A DNA stretch of 41,689 nt. Origin: Planctomycetota bacterium (GTDB lineage: Bacteria > Planctomycetota > J058). The translations under genes and the position numbers were made by a program. This document shows positions 8,391 through 16,500 of the stretch, piece by piece. The stretch covers positions 1 through 41,689 of the forward strand of contig JAMLIC010000068.1 of the NCBI GenBank assembly GCA_023954375.1, read 5' to 3'. Numbering within the stretch: position 1 is the stretch's first letter; each line of letters begins with the position of its first letter. The notes beneath the pieces are model-generated. The model saw only the letters and a list, made by a program, of their open reading frames with translations. It was not told the origin of the DNA and searched no databases.

Positions 8391-9413
8391 CTACTCCCGG
8401 AAGCGCGCGGGCAGGTCCACCCCGGCCGCCGCCAGCAGGCGCCGCAGCGTCCCGGGCTGGTACAGGTCCAGGTAGGCGCCCTGGACCTCGGTCCCGTCGG
8501 CGGCCATCCACAGGTGACGGCGCATGCGCGCCCGCGCCTCCTCCTTCGACGCCCCCAGGAACTCGACCTCGTAGAGGGCGGAGATGATCCCGGTGCGGTC
8601 GGAGCCGCCGCGGCAGTGCAGGAGGAGCGGCTTCTTCGAGTCGTCGAGCAGCACGCGGAAGATCGCCACCAGCTCGGCGTCGGTCGGGGCGCGCGAGGCG
8701 CTCAGGTGGAACACCTCGTGCGCCAGGCCGCGCTCGGCGATGAACTCGCGGAGCACCACGCGACGCCCCTCCGGCGACTGGCCCGGGCCGGCGTCCTCCC
8801 AGTGGGTGGCGCGCTCGTCGAGGTCGCCGTTGAGGGAGACGATCGTGCGCACGCCGCGCCGCTCCTGCAGCCGCACCAGGTCGGCCGGCGAGGGCTGCCG
8901 GCTGCGCAGGACCTCGGCGCCGGGCCTCGCGTCGACCGTCCCCAGGTTGTCCTTGAACACCCACCGGAGCACGGGCCGCCGCAGCAGCCGGCGGACGAAG
9001 CCCAGCCGGGTCTCGTCCTTCGACGGCTGCCGGATGACCTCGACCTCGTCGCCGCGCTCGAAGCGCCAGCGCACCACGCGCCGGTCGTCGTCCCGGACGT
9101 AGCTGCGCGACGCGCTCGAGGCCCCCATCAGCGCGCCGCGCAAGCCGACGGTGGGCGTGAGCACCAGGGCGCGCTCGTGGACCGCCACCCGCCCCGCGAG
9201 CGGCTCCAGCGCGCCGTCGTCGAAGCGACGTTCGCCCGCATAGGTGGCGTCGGCGCGGACCTCGAGCCAGCCCTCGAAGATGCGCCCGCCGACCTGGCCG
9301 GTGAGGACGTGCTGGCCGACGAGCGCCAGCTCGTCCGCGGCGACCGGGCCGCCGAACGCGAGGACGAGGAGGGTGACGAGGCCGAGGCGGCGCGGGCAGG
9401 GGGACGGGCTCAT
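8391..9413 (-). CDS. Secreted tyrosine-type protein phosphatase
   Basis: The chosen ATG at 9413 follows a near-perfect AGGAGGT Shine-Dalgarno and starts a signal peptide (MSPSPCPRRLGLVTLLVLAF, cleavage near VAADE). The 340-residue protein has a beta-rich N-terminal domain (about 30-130) and a C-terminal phosphatase domain with the P-loop HCRGGSDRTG (Cys267, Arg273; the CX5R motif of protein tyrosine phosphatases) and an upstream TIVSLNGDLDER segment typical of DSP-like enzymes. It should act in the periplasm or outside the cell on phosphotyrosine, phospho-Ser/Thr or a phosphorylated lipid or sugar. The 5' extension to 9533 in the same frame has no ribosome site and would hide the signal peptide, so I reject it. 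Confidence 0.85.
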   Translation of the reverse strand: MSPSPCPRRLGLVTLLVLAFGGPVAADELALVGQHVLTGQVGGRIFEGWLEVRADATYAGERRFDDGALEPLAGRVAVHERALVLTPTVGLRGALMGASSASRSYVRDDDRRVVRWRFERGDEVEVIRQPSKDETRLGFVRRLLRRPVLRWVFKDNLGTVDARPGAEVLRSRQPSPADLVRLQERRGVRTIVSLNGDLDERATHWEDAGPGQSPEGRRVVLREFIAERGLAHEVFHLSASRAPTDAELVAIFRVLLDDSKKPLLLHCRGGSDRTGIISALYEVEFLGASKEEARARMRRHLWMAADGTEVQGAYLDLYQPGTLRRLLAAAGVDLPARFRE

Positions 9414-9558
9414 GGGGACCTCCTGCGGGCGGCCGGTCGCAAGCTCCGTGCCACCGGCCGGGCTGGCGCCCCAACTCCTCCTGACGCTGCGGCGGGCCGC
9501 GCTCGGGCCCGCCGCCTTCGTCTCATGCTGCAACGAGCAGCAGCGCGACAGGGTCTAC

Positions 9559-10179
9559 CTACCTGGAGCGCCCCGCCCGGGCCCGCCGCTGGCGGGCCTC
9601 GCGCTCGCGCGCCTCACGCGCCCGGGCCTCGCGCCCGTCGCCGTCGCGCCGCTCGCGCTCCGCCCGCTCGCGCCGCTCGCGCTCCGCCCGCTCGTCGGCG
9701 CCGCCCTCGCGCGCCTTGCGCTCGCGCGCCTCGCGGGCCCGCCGCTCGCGCTCCTCCGCGTCGCCCGCGCCCTCGCGCCTCGCCCGGCGCTCGGCCTCCT
9801 CGCGCCGCGCCCGCTCGGCCTCCTCGCGGCGGGCGCGCGCCATCTCCCGCGCGTCCAGCTTGCCGTCGCCGTCCTCGTCGTAGAGCTCGAGCAGCCGGCG
9901 CCGCTCCCGCTCGCGCTTCGCCTGCTCCTCCGCCTCGAGGTGCCGGCGCAGGTGCTCGCGCTCCTCGCGGTCGAGCTTCCCGTCGCGGTTCATGTCGAAG
10001 CGGTCGATGAGGCGCCGCATCTCGGCCTCGTCGTCCGCCTCGCGCCCCTTGCGCTCGTCGTCGCGCTTGTCGGGCCGCTCGGGCTTGTCGGGCTTCGCGT
10101 CCCCGCGGTCGCCGCCCTCGGCGAAGCAGGGGGTCCCCAGGAGGGTGATCAGGGCGCACAGGCCCACGAGCCGCTTCAT
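9559..10179 (-). CDS. Secreted EF-hand protein with long charged helix
   Basis: The 206-residue protein has a signal peptide (residues 1-20, ending TPCFA), two calcium-binding EF-hand loops, DMNRDGKLDREE (62-73) and DEDGDGKLDARE (101-112), and then about 90 residues built almost only of Arg, Glu and Ala (REEAERARREEAERRARRE style). That tail has the pattern of an isolated single alpha-helix or coiled coil. A GAGAGGAG ribosome site precedes the ATG. Calcium binding is well supported by the loop residues; the role is unknown. Exported EF-hand proteins of this kind are common in Planctomycetota, which is one reason for the lineage guess. Confidence 0.85.
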   Translation of the reverse strand: MKRLVGLCALITLLGTPCFAEGGDRGDAKPDKPERPDKRDDERKGREADDEAEMRRLIDRFDMNRDGKLDREEREHLRRHLEAEEQAKRERERRRLLELYDEDGDGKLDAREMARARREEAERARREEAERRARREGAGDAEERERRAREARERKAREGGADERAERERRERAERERRDGDGREARAREAREREARQRRARAGRSR

Positions 10180-10277
10180 GTGGTCGCTCCTCTCGTCCGC
10201 TCTGCCACCTGGTCGCTCGCCCCCCGCCGGACGTCACACGGAATCCGCAAGCGGCACCGCCTCCGTGGGTTGGCGGG

Positions 10278-10283
10278 TAAGCT
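10278..10283 (+). promoter_or_regulatory. -10 box (TAAGCT) of the ABC operon, likely leaderless
   Basis: TAAGCT ends 7 bases before the GTG at 10291, so the transcript should begin at or next to the start codon. No Shine-Dalgarno sequence is visible. It fits the same pattern at 18418, 20540, 27285, 30148, 36409 and 36448. Confidence 0.45.
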
Positions 10284-10290
10284 CGTCCCG

Positions 10291-11250
10291 GTGACCGCGG
10301 CCCCCCTGATCGCCCCCTTGATCGTCCTGGACCGCCTGACCAAGGACTACGGGCGCCGCCGCGCGCTCGACGCGGTCACGCTCGAGGTCCCCCGCGGGCG
10401 CGTCGGCCTCCTCGGCCCCAACGGCGCGGGGAAGAGCACGCTGATCAAGTGCCTCCTGGGGCTCGTCCGCCCGACGGCCGGGCGCGGCGAGGTCCTGGGG
10501 TTCGACATCGCGCGGCGGCCGCTGGCCCTGCGCGAGCGCGTCGGCTACTTCCCCGAGGTCGACTGCCACGTGCCCGACGTGAGCGCGGCCGAGCTCGTCA
10601 CGCTCATGGGCGAGCTCGCCGGCCTGCCCCGGGTCGACGCGATCCGCCGCGCGCACGAGGTCCTCGACTACGTCGGCCTCGCCGAGGAGCGCTACCGCCC
10701 GGTCGGCGGCTACTCGGCCGGCATGCGCCAGCGCGTGAAGCTCGCCCAGGCGATCGTCCACGACCCCGAGCTCCTGCTCCTCGACGAGCCGACCAACGCC
10801 CTCGACCCGGTCTCTCGCGAGCGCATGCTCGAGCTGATCCGCGACCTGGGCGAGCGCCGCGGCATGTCGATCGTCTACTCGAGCCACCTCCTCTCGGACG
10901 TCGAGCGCGTCTGCGACCACGTGGTGATCCTCCGCGGCGGGTCGGTGATCGCGCAGGGCGCCCTCTCCGACCTGCGCCGCGGCGAGGGCGGGGCGGTCGA
11001 CGCGCGCGTGGCCGGCCCGCCCGAGGCCCTGGCCGCCTTCCGCGCCCGCCTGGCCGCGGCGGGGGTCGAGGCGCAGGACGGCCCCGGCGGCGCCCTGCGC
11101 CTCACGGGCGCCGACCTGCCGCGCGCGACGGTCGAGGCGGCGCGCGACGCCGGCGTGCAGCTGCGCGCCTTCCGCCCCGTGCGCGCGACCCTCGAGGACG
11201 TGTTCATCGAGGCGGTGGCCGCGCCCGCCCCGGGCGGGGGAGGGGCGTAG
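10291..11250 (+). CDS. ABC transporter ATP-binding protein (first of two)
   Basis: The 319-residue protein has Walker A GPNGAGKST, a Q-loop replaced by the GYFPE segment usual in this class, a signature read as YSAGMRQRVKLAQA, Walker B LLLLDEPTNALDP and the switch histidine in YSSHLL. A C-terminal extension of about 100 residues (from ALSDLRRGEG) ends VRATLEDVFIEAVA, the tail typical of ABC-2 exporter ATPases of the NatA/CcmA type. GTG at 10291 is chosen because a TAAGCT box lies 7 bases upstream and no coding-like sequence precedes it. Its TAG stop shares one base with the GTG start of the permease, so the two subunits are co-translated. Confidence 0.92.
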   Translation: MTAAPLIAPLIVLDRLTKDYGRRRALDAVTLEVPRGRVGLLGPNGAGKSTLIKCLLGLVRPTAGRGEVLGFDIARRPLALRERVGYFPEVDCHVPDVSAAELVTLMGELAGLPRVDAIRRAHEVLDYVGLAEERYRPVGGYSAGMRQRVKLAQAIVHDPELLLLDEPTNALDPVSRERMLELIRDLGERRGMSIVYSSHLLSDVERVCDHVVILRGGSVIAQGALSDLRRGEGGAVDARVAGPPEALAAFRARLAAAGVEAQDGPGGALRLTGADLPRATVEAARDAGVQLRAFRPVRATLEDVFIEAVAAPAPGGGGA

Positions 11251-12269
11251 TGCCCGTCCTGTCGTCCGGCTACCGCCGCTGGGAGGGGACGCGCCGCGGC
11301 CGCGCCTGGCGCTGGCTCGTGATCGCCCGCGCCGGCGTCGAGCTCACCGCGCGCTCGCGCTGGCTCTTCCGGTTCATCCTGCTCGCCTGGCTGCCGCTCC
11401 TCTACTACGGGGTGGCCTTCTTCGTCATCGGCCAGCTCACCGAGCAGCGCACGATCGACGCCGCCCGCGGCATGTGGCAGTTCGACGTCCTGCGCGGCCT
11501 GTTCGGCACCCCGCTGGCCGAGCGCTTCATCGAGGACCCGGCCGCCCACCGCCCCGCGCTCTGGTCGGCGCTCATCTACATGTTCCTGCGCTACACGCAG
11601 ATCTTCTGCGTGATGATCGTCGTCGCCCTCGTCGGGCCTCGCCTCGTGAGCGAGGACCTGCGCTCGCGCGCCCTGTCCCTCTACCTCGCCCGCCCGATCA
11701 CGCGCGCCGACTACATCCTCGGCAAGCTGGGCGTCGTGTGCTTCTGGGTGGGCACGGTCACGCTCCTGCCGGCGCTCGCGCTCTACGCCCTGAGCATCGC
11801 CTTCTCGCCCTCGGTCGAGGCGCTCACGCACACGATCGTCGTCGTGCCGCGCGTCGTGCTCGTCTCGCTCCTGCTGATGGTCGGCGCGGGCGCCCCCATG
11901 CTGGCCCTCTCGGCCCTGTTCCCGGCGCCGCGGCTGCTGGCCTTCCTGTGGGCCGGCGCCTGGCTCATGTCGTCGGTGGCCTCGCGCGTCCTCTCGCTGG
12001 CGCTGTTCCCCCGCGGGCGCGAGGGCGACTGGACCGGCCTCGTCTCGGTCTCGGCCAACTTCGACGCCGTGGCCTTCCGCGTGTTCGACATGGACGGCCT
12101 CCTGCGCCCGGCGGCCGAGGTCAGCCCCGCGCTCACGCGCACCCTCCAGCGCTTCACCCCCGGCCACGACCCGTGGTGGTCGGCGCTGCTCCTCCTCGGC
12201 GTCGCCGCCCTCTCGCTCGCCGTCGTGGCCGCGCGCGTCGGCCGCCCGGGGGAGGCGAGCGCCCGGTGA
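11250..12269 (+). CDS. ABC-2 type transporter permease (first of two)
   Basis: The 339-residue protein has a basic N-terminus and about six membrane helices, including FRFILLAWLPLLYYGVAFFV, LRYTQIFCVMIVVALVG and VVLVSLLLMVGAGAPMLALS. The cytosolic stretch PRLVSEDLRSRALSLYLARP followed by TRADYILGKL is the usual ABC-2 permease coupling region. Start and stop overlap the flanking ATPase genes (TAGTG and GTGA). It should pair with the ATPase encoded just upstream. Substrate is unknown; this family exports drugs, lipids or polysaccharides, or takes part in gliding and cofactor maturation. Confidence 0.88.
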   Translation: MPVLSSGYRRWEGTRRGRAWRWLVIARAGVELTARSRWLFRFILLAWLPLLYYGVAFFVIGQLTEQRTIDAARGMWQFDVLRGLFGTPLAERFIEDPAAHRPALWSALIYMFLRYTQIFCVMIVVALVGPRLVSEDLRSRALSLYLARPITRADYILGKLGVVCFWVGTVTLLPALALYALSIAFSPSVEALTHTIVVVPRVVLVSLLLMVGAGAPMLALSALFPAPRLLAFLWAGAWLMSSVASRVLSLALFPRGREGDWTGLVSVSANFDAVAFRVFDMDGLLRPAAEVSPALTRTLQRFTPGHDPWWSALLLLGVAALSLAVVAARVGRPGEASAR

Positions 12270-13189
12270 CCGCCCCCGTGATCGAGGCCCGCGGCCTCTC
12301 CAAGTGGTACGGCCGGGTGATCGGGCTCAACGACGTCACCTGCCAGATCGGCCCCGGGATCACCGGGCTCCTGGGGCCGAACGGGGCGGGCAAGTCGACC
12401 TTCCTGCGCCTCGTCTCGGGGCAGCTCCGCCCGAGCACGGGCGAGGTGCGCGTCCTCGGCGGCGCCCCCTGGAACGCGCCCGGGGTCCTCGGGCGGATCG
12501 GCTTCTGCCCCGACGAGGACGCCTTCTGGGACGGGCTGACCGGGCTCGAGTTCGTCACGGCGCTCGCCCGCGTCTCCGGCCTGCCGCGCGCCCGCGCGAG
12601 GGAGCGCGCGGCCGAGGTGCTCGAGCAGGTCGGCATGAAGGAGCACATGGGGCGGCGCATCCGCGCCTACTCGAAGGGCATGCGCCAGCGGACCAAGCTG
12701 GCGCAGGCGCTCGTGCACGACCCCGAGCTCCTGGTCCTCGACGAGCCGCTCACCGGCGCCGACCCGGTCGGGCGGCGCGAGCTGCGCGGGCTGATCGCGC
12801 GCCTCGCCGAGCAGGGCAAGCACGTCGTCGTCTCCAGCCACGTCCTGCACGAGGTCGAGGCGCTCACCTCGACCGTGCTCCTGATCGCCCGCGGGCGCGT
12901 GCTGGCCGCCGGGCAGGTGCAGGAGCTCCGGGCGCTCCTCGACGAGCACCCGCACCGGATCGCCATCCGCTGCGACCGCCCCCGCGAGCTGGCCCGGGCG
13001 CTCCTCGCCCTGCCGCACGTGGTCGGCGTCGACGTGGAGCAGGGCGCCCTGCACCTGCGGACGACGGACCCCGCGGGCTTCTACGCGGCCGTGCCCGGGG
13101 CGCTCCTCGAGGTGGGCGCCACGCTCGAGGAGCTCGCCTCCGAGGACGACGACCTCTCGGCCCTCTTCCAATACCTGGTGCGCCGGTGA
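12266..13189 (+). CDS. ABC transporter ATP-binding protein (second of two)
   Basis: The 307-residue protein carries Walker A GPNGAGKST, CPDEDAFWDGLT in the Q-loop region, signature YSKGMRQRTKLAQA, Walker B LLVLDEPLTGADP and the H-loop VVSSHVLHEVEAL. It is clearly paralogous to the ATPase at 10291, with a different C-terminal domain (residues about 220-307, ending SEDDDLSALFQYLVRR). GTG at 12266 overlaps the preceding permease stop by 4 bases, and its own stop overlaps the next permease start in the same way. The arrangement suggests a second full transporter or a heteromeric four-gene complex. Confidence 0.92.
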   Translation: MTAPVIEARGLSKWYGRVIGLNDVTCQIGPGITGLLGPNGAGKSTFLRLVSGQLRPSTGEVRVLGGAPWNAPGVLGRIGFCPDEDAFWDGLTGLEFVTALARVSGLPRARARERAAEVLEQVGMKEHMGRRIRAYSKGMRQRTKLAQALVHDPELLVLDEPLTGADPVGRRELRGLIARLAEQGKHVVVSSHVLHEVEALTSTVLLIARGRVLAAGQVQELRALLDEHPHRIAIRCDRPRELARALLALPHVVGVDVEQGALHLRTTDPAGFYAAVPGALLEVGATLEELASEDDDLSALFQYLVRR

Positions 13190-14010
13190 GCCGCCGCGCC
13201 GGGGCCATGCTCGCCGTGGCGGAGCTCGAGCTCCGCCGCATGCTCGGCGGCCCGCGGCCGTGGATCCTCGCGGCGCTCGCGCTGGCCGTGGCCGCGCTGG
13301 GCTTCGTCGTGCGGCGCTTCGCCCCCGCGCCCGACGACCCGGCCGCCTGGGGCTTCCTCTACGTGCTCCTGCTCACGTTCCTGTTCCTGCAGACGCTCGG
13401 GATCCTCGTCCCGCTCCTGCACACGAGCGGGCTGGTCCGCGACGACCTCGAGGACGGCACCCTCGTCTACCTGTTCACGCGCCCGCTCGAGAAGCCGCTC
13501 GTGCTCCTGGCCAAGCTCCTCGCCGCCGGCGGGCTCTCGGCGGCGATCCTGACCGGCGGCATGCTCGCCTTCCACGTGGCGTTCGCGCTCGGCGGGGGCG
13601 GCGAGACCGGCGCCGGCGTGGCCACGCACCTCCTGCCCTTCGTCGCCGCGGCGGTGCTCGGCGTCGCCGGCTACGGCGCGCTCTTCGCCTTCGTGGGCCT
13701 GCTCACCCGGCGCGGGCTGGTCCTGGGGATCGTCTACGGCTTCGTGAGCGAGCTGGTCCTGGCGAACATCCCGGCCGTCGTCCGTCAGCTGACCCTCATG
13801 CACTACCTGCGCTCGGTCGCGCTGTCGCGGGTGGCCGACGGCCTGGCCCACGAGGAGGAGGTGCGCGAGCTCCTCGGGGTCCTCGAGCTGGTCCCGGCCG
13901 GTCAGGCGGCGCTCACGGTGCTCGTCGTGGCCGCCGTCGGCGTCGCGCTGTCGCTCGCGGCCGTGTCGCGGATCGAGTTCGCGGGGGAGCAGCAGGTCGA
14001 GGGGGATTAG
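13186..14010 (+). CDS. ABC-2 type transporter permease (second of two)
   Basis: The 274-residue protein has about six membrane helices, beginning with WILAALALAVAALGFVV, and the ABC-2 coupling segment LVRDDLEDGTLVYLFTRPLE followed by KPLVLLAKLLA. GTG at 13186 overlaps the ATPase stop by 4 bases; an internal ATG at 13207 is possible but would lose the coupling. The stop (TAG, 14008-14010) overlaps by three bases the stop of the convergent adaptor gene. It should work with the ATPase at 12266. Confidence 0.88.
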   Translation: MSRRAGAMLAVAELELRRMLGGPRPWILAALALAVAALGFVVRRFAPAPDDPAAWGFLYVLLLTFLFLQTLGILVPLLHTSGLVRDDLEDGTLVYLFTRPLEKPLVLLAKLLAAGGLSAAILTGGMLAFHVAFALGGGGETGAGVATHLLPFVAAAVLGVAGYGALFAFVGLLTRRGLVLGIVYGFVSELVLANIPAVVRQLTLMHYLRSVALSRVADGLAHEEEVRELLGVLELVPAGQAALTVLVVAAVGVALSLAAVSRIEFAGEQQVEGD

Positions 14011-15059
14011 TCCAGCACCTCGACCCGCGCCCCGTGGCTCAGGGCGGCGGCGCCGGTGACGACCACCTCGTCGCCCTCCTCGAGGCCGCGCGCGACCTCG
14101 ACGAGGTCGCCCTCCTCGAGGCCGACCTCGACCTCGAGGCGCTCGGCGCGGTCCCCGGCGCGGCGGAAGAGGAACCAGCGCGGCCCCTGGGCGACGAGGG
14201 CGGCGCGCGGCACGACCAGCGCCTCGGGGCGGGTCTCGGTGACGACCGCCGCGCGCACGAAGGCCCCGGGGCGCAGCGCCACCCCGGGCGCGTGGACGGA
14301 GATCGTCACGCGCACGGTGCCCGAGGCGGCGTCGACCGACGGGGCGATCCGGGAGATCCGCGCCGGCAGGAGGTCGCCCGTGGCGTCGACGCTCACGCGC
14401 ACCCCCTGGCCGACCGCCAGCCGCGCCACGTGCCGCTCGGGGACGCTCAGGTCGGCCTCGAGCGGCTCGACGTTGGCGAGGTCCAGGACCGCCGTGCCGT
14501 CCGACACCATGGCGCCGGCGTCGAGGTGGCGGCGCAGGACGCGCCCCGCGAACGGCGCGCGGATCGTCGTCCGCTTCAGGGCCAGCTCGGCCACCTCGAG
14601 GCGGTGGCAGGCCTCGTCGTACTCCTTGCGCGCCGTGTCGAGCTCGTTCTCGGAGAGGGCCTTCTGGGCGCGGAGCTGCTGCGCCCGCTGCAGCTCGGTC
14701 TCCTCCTGCGCCCGGACGGCGAGGGCGCGGCGCCGCTCGATCTGCTGGTCGTCGTCCTCGAGCCGCACGAGCGGCTGGTCCGCCTCGACCCGGTCCCCCT
14801 CCTCGACGAGCAGCTCGCGGACGACCCCGCGCGTGCGCGCCGTGACGGTCGCCGCCCGCTCCGGACGCAGGGTGGCGCTGGTCACGTAGAGGGCCGCGAG
14901 CGGCGCGCGCCGGGCCGCGACGACGCGCACCCAGGTGGTCTCGGTCGACGACGTCACCGCCGCCGCGCCGGCGGGCTGGCTGCTGAGGGCGGACCCGCCG
15001 CAGCCGGTCAGGCCGAGGGCCAGGACCCACAGCGGGAGGTCGCGACGCTGAAGGCCCAT
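14007..15059 (-). CDS. RND efflux periplasmic adaptor (membrane fusion) lipoprotein, no pump nearby
   Basis: The 350-residue protein has a lipoprotein signal (MGLQRRDLPLWVLALGLTGC, Cys20), a barrel-sandwich hybrid half (RGVVRELLVEEGDRVEADQP), a helical hairpin (about 105-165, rich in Gln, Glu and Arg), the second half RTTIRAPFAGRVLRRHLDAG, then beta-barrel and membrane-proximal domains. This is the HlyD/AcrA adaptor layout. Such proteins join an inner-membrane pump to an outer-membrane channel, yet no RND pump, MacB or TolC gene is in the window. The adjacent ABC-2 operon is convergent, so partnership is possible but unproven. A GAGGGGGA ribosome site precedes the ATG. Confidence 0.9.
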   Translation of the reverse strand: MGLQRRDLPLWVLALGLTGCGGSALSSQPAGAAAVTSSTETTWVRVVAARRAPLAALYVTSATLRPERAATVTARTRGVVRELLVEEGDRVEADQPLVRLEDDDQQIERRRALAVRAQEETELQRAQQLRAQKALSENELDTARKEYDEACHRLEVAELALKRTTIRAPFAGRVLRRHLDAGAMVSDGTAVLDLANVEPLEADLSVPERHVARLAVGQGVRVSVDATGDLLPARISRIAPSVDAASGTVRVTISVHAPGVALRPGAFVRAAVVTETRPEALVVPRAALVAQGPRWFLFRRAGDRAERLEVEVGLEEGDLVEVARGLEEGDEVVVTGAAALSHGARVEVLD

Positions 15060-15116
15060 GGTCCCCCTCGAAGCCCGCGCCGGCGGCCGGAGACGCGCCA
15101 GTCGCGGGCGAGCGGG

Positions 15117-15122
15117 ATTCTA
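15117..15122 (-). promoter_or_regulatory. -10 box (TAGAAT) before the adaptor gene
   Basis: Reverse-strand GTAGAATCC occurs here 57 bases before the ATG at 15059 and matches the box before the aminotransferase. No clear -35 box is seen at 16-18 bases. Confidence 0.35.
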
Positions 15123-15222
15123 CGGCCAGGAGGCGCGGCGCTCATCCGTGAGCGCAGGTGCGGGGCCGCCGCCCCGTGGCGCTCGACCACCGGCCCGGGT
15201 TACCGTCCCGGCGGAGGTCCCC

Positions 15223-15807
15223 ATGCCCAGCGTCTGCCCGTACTGCGCCGAGGCGGTCCCGCCGGCGGTCGCCAAGTGCCCCCACTGCGGCGAGGCGATG
15301 GGCGCCGCGCCTGGCGCGGCGCCGCGCGGTCGGAGCAGCGGGGCCGTGATCGCGATCATCGCGGTGGTCTGCGTCTTCGGCCTCGTCTGCTTCGTCGGCA
15401 TGGTCGCCGCGATCGCGGTGCCGAACCTGATCGGCGCCCGCAAGGCCGGCAACGAGGCCGCGGCGATCGGCGCGCTCAAGACCGTCAGCACGGCGCAGGT
15501 GGTCTTCCGCGAGGGTGACAAGGATCGTGACGGGGTGCTGAACTACGCCCGGAGCCTCCAGGACCTGAGCGACACCTTCCTCATCGACCCCGTCCTGGGC
15601 AGCGGGCTGAAGCAGGGCTACCGCTTCGAGCTCCACGCGGCGGACGACGACACCTGGATGGCCCTGGCGAGCCCCGCCGTGGAGGGCACCACGGGCGACC
15701 GCTACTTCGTCGTCAACCACGACGGGGTGGTCCACTACTCCTACATGCCGATGGACTTCACGGCCGACTGCTCGATCCCGCCGGAGGCCCTGCCCCTCGG
15801 ACGTTGA
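15223..15807 (+). CDS. Zinc-ribbon membrane protein with a pilin-like segment
   Basis: The 194-residue protein joins an N-terminal zinc ribbon (Cys5-x2-Cys8 and Cys19-x2-Cys22 in CPYC and CPHC), a Gly/Arg linker, a membrane helix (about 40-66) running straight into AIAVPNLIGARKAGNEAAA, and a globular C-terminus. The stretch after the helix is strikingly like the N-terminal helix of type IV pilins and type II secretion pseudopilins, but the usual prepilin cleavage site (Gly-Phe-x4-Glu) is missing and the ribbon stands in its place. GREGDKDRDG-like and NYARSLQDL motifs recur in predicted planctomycetal pilin-like proteins. A GGAGG site lies before the ATG, and a TACCGT box 16 bases before it. 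Confidence 0.8.
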   Translation: MPSVCPYCAEAVPPAVAKCPHCGEAMGAAPGAAPRGRSSGAVIAIIAVVCVFGLVCFVGMVAAIAVPNLIGARKAGNEAAAIGALKTVSTAQVVFREGDKDRDGVLNYARSLQDLSDTFLIDPVLGSGLKQGYRFELHAADDDTWMALASPAVEGTTGDRYFVVNHDGVVHYSYMPMDFTADCSIPPEALPLGR

Positions 15808-15810
15808 CGG

Positions 15811-16500
15811 TCAGCCGCGCCGCTTGGCCCGGCTCCGCGGCAGGACCTCGCGCAGGAGCCAGGCGGGCTCGAGGCCCCGCAGGCCGGCGTAGGCGCGGAG
15901 GGCCTCGAGGCGGGGCGTGACGCCGAGGGGCCGCGGGGGCGCCTGGCCGTAGGCGTCGAGCGAGACGAGGTTGTTGCGCCACGCCTGCCGGCCCCAGCCG
16001 CCCGCCCGCCGCCGGCCGACGTCGTCGAGGTCGACGAGGACGAGGCCCCGCGCGGTCACGACCAGGTTCGGCGGCTTGAAGTCGCGCACGGCGAAGCCGG
16101 CCTGGTGCAGGCGCGCGGCGAGGGTCACGGCCTCGACCGCGAGCGCGCGGGCGCGCGCCCGGTCGACCACGGCGAGCGCCTCCTGCAGGGTGGGGCCGGG
16201 CACGAAGCGCGCGAAGGCGACCGACCGGCGGCCGACCGCCAGCCAGCCGAGCGGCTCGGGCGCGAGGAAGCCGGCGGCGGCGAGGCGCCGCGCCCCGCGG
16301 TCGGCGCGGCCGGCGCGCGGGCCGAGGAGCGCGCCGCCGAGGCGCTGCCCGAGGCTCGTCGGGCGGTACTCCTTCGCCACGACGTCGCCGCCCGGCCAGG
16401 CGACGCGCGTGATGCGCCGGCGGGGGGTCTCGCGCAGGACGGCGTCGCCCTCGGCCGCGTCGTGCAGGGCGAGCAGGCGGCGCAGGGCGCCGTCGCTCAA
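15811..16500 (-). CDS. WaaP/Kdo-kinase-like lipopolysaccharide kinase
   Basis: The 229-residue protein is a small kinase-fold enzyme: lysine in VVAKEYRP (Lys43), catalytic loop LHQAGFAVRDFKPPNLVV (Asp140, Asn145) and metal-binding VDLDDVG (Asp157/Asp159). This matches the WaaP/KdkA/InaA group, which phosphorylates sugars of lipopolysaccharide core on the inner face of the membrane. The only start that keeps the whole domain is TTG at 16500, overlapping the stop of the glycosyltransferase gene as TTGA. The frame stays open far upstream but that part is out-of-frame glycosyltransferase sequence. It is the last gene of the unit starting at 18409. Confidence 0.8.
   Translation of the reverse strand: MSDGALRRLLALHDAAEGDAVLRETPRRRITRVAWPGGDVVAKEYRPTSLGQRLGGALLGPRAGRADRGARRLAAAGFLAPEPLGWLAVGRRSVAFARFVPGPTLQEALAVVDRARARALAVEAVTLAARLHQAGFAVRDFKPPNLVVTARGLVLVDLDDVGRRRAGGWGRQAWRNNLVSLDAYGQAPPRPLGVTPRLEALRAYAGLRGLEPAWLLREVLPRSRAKRRG

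Noticed and set aside
9414..9533. 40-residue N-terminal extension of the phosphatase
   Set aside because: It has no ribosome site and would bury the signal peptide; the AGGAGGT site supports ATG 9413.
15008..15190. 60-codon minus-strand frame between the adaptor and the pilin-like gene
   Set aside because: Unusual composition for this genome, no ribosome site, and it overlaps the signal peptide of the adaptor gene in another frame.
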